Below are positions 40,724-40,760 of a stretch of DNA of 40,760 nucleotides, in pieces. A program made the translations under genes and the position numbers. The notes under the pieces are model-generated. The model saw only the letters and a list, made by a program, of their open reading frames with translations, was not told the DNA's origin and did no database searches. Each line of letters starts with the position of its first letter. Position 1 is the stretch's first letter. The stretch comes from Oscillospiraceae bacterium. Its GTDB lineage: Bacteria; Bacillota; Clostridia; Oscillospirales; Ruminococcaceae. Location of the stretch: positions 3,049 through 43,808 of the forward strand of contig JAJQDP010000047.1 in the NCBI GenBank assembly GCA_021202155.1, given 5' to 3'.

Positions 40724-40760
40724 CATACGCGTACACTTAAGCGAAATTGGCAACAAAGTC

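Overview
The window looks like chromosome of an anaerobic, spore-forming member of the Clostridia, most likely a gut Oscillospiraceae/Ruminococcaceae-type bacterium. The basis is a cotJA-cotJB-cotJC spore-coat operon, a SpoIIE phosphatase, an [FeFe]-hydrogenase, a glgB-glgC-glgD-glgA glycogen operon with the Firmicutes-type GlgD, strong AGGAGG ribosome-binding sites, and many sigma-A promoters with 17-bp spacers. No rRNA, tRNA, CRISPR array, intact insertion sequence or phage gene was recognised. The assignment rests on gene content only.

Layout. 1-807: 3' end of a large surface protein with CxxC repeats and an NPTTG sorting-like tail. 1135-6023: four-gene ABC export system of the Gld type (ATPase, ABC-2 permease, GldG-like, DUF4340); its ATPase is split by an exact 29-bp tandem duplication. 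6102-9474: promoter, structured leader and a 1060-residue secreted protein combining BspA-like leucine-rich repeats with a class-3-type lipase domain. 9607-12618 (minus): Crp-type regulator plus a substrate-binding lipoprotein, permease and short ATPase of the sulfonate/nitrate/taurine ABC class. 12638-13203: repeat element and two tiny minus-strand reading frames with ribosome-binding sites. 13272-14598: promoter, a second copy of the structured leader, a 40-residue Gly-rich peptide, an HPr-kinase-like ATP-binding protein and a small basic SANT/Myb-like protein. 14872-18552: NADPH-type flavoprotein (NuoF iron-sulfur domain fused to GltD) and its [FeFe]-hydrogenase. 18613-24317 (minus): AraC regulator, ABC-F protein, second AraC regulator, uxaC. 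24338-29354: radC, then blaI and two BlaR1-like M56 proteases flanking a lipoprotein. 29632-30232: DUF4160/DUF2442 pair. 30303-33198: cotJABC and spoIIE. 33272-39179: glycogen operon. 39253-40688: trkA. The last 37 bases are unrelated sequence joined to a broken copy of the dispersed repeat.

The most interesting signal is a pair of unlinked leaders (about 6125-6291 and 13295-13497) that share the same order of five short strands: a run of 7-8 G, ACCUCC, GGRGGA, UCCUCC, GGAGGA (the Shine-Dalgarno). Pairing strands 2 with 3 and 4 with 5 gives an intrinsic-terminator-like hairpin plus a hidden ribosome-binding site. Pairing 1 with 2 and 3 with 4 removes the terminator and frees the ribosome-binding site. 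One copy controls the secreted LRR-lipase, the other the small peptide/HPr-kinase-like module, so a common signal may govern a surface protein and a candidate modified peptide. A family of modular palindromic repeats sits directly against gene ends and promoters, and in two places supplies or touches the stop codon.
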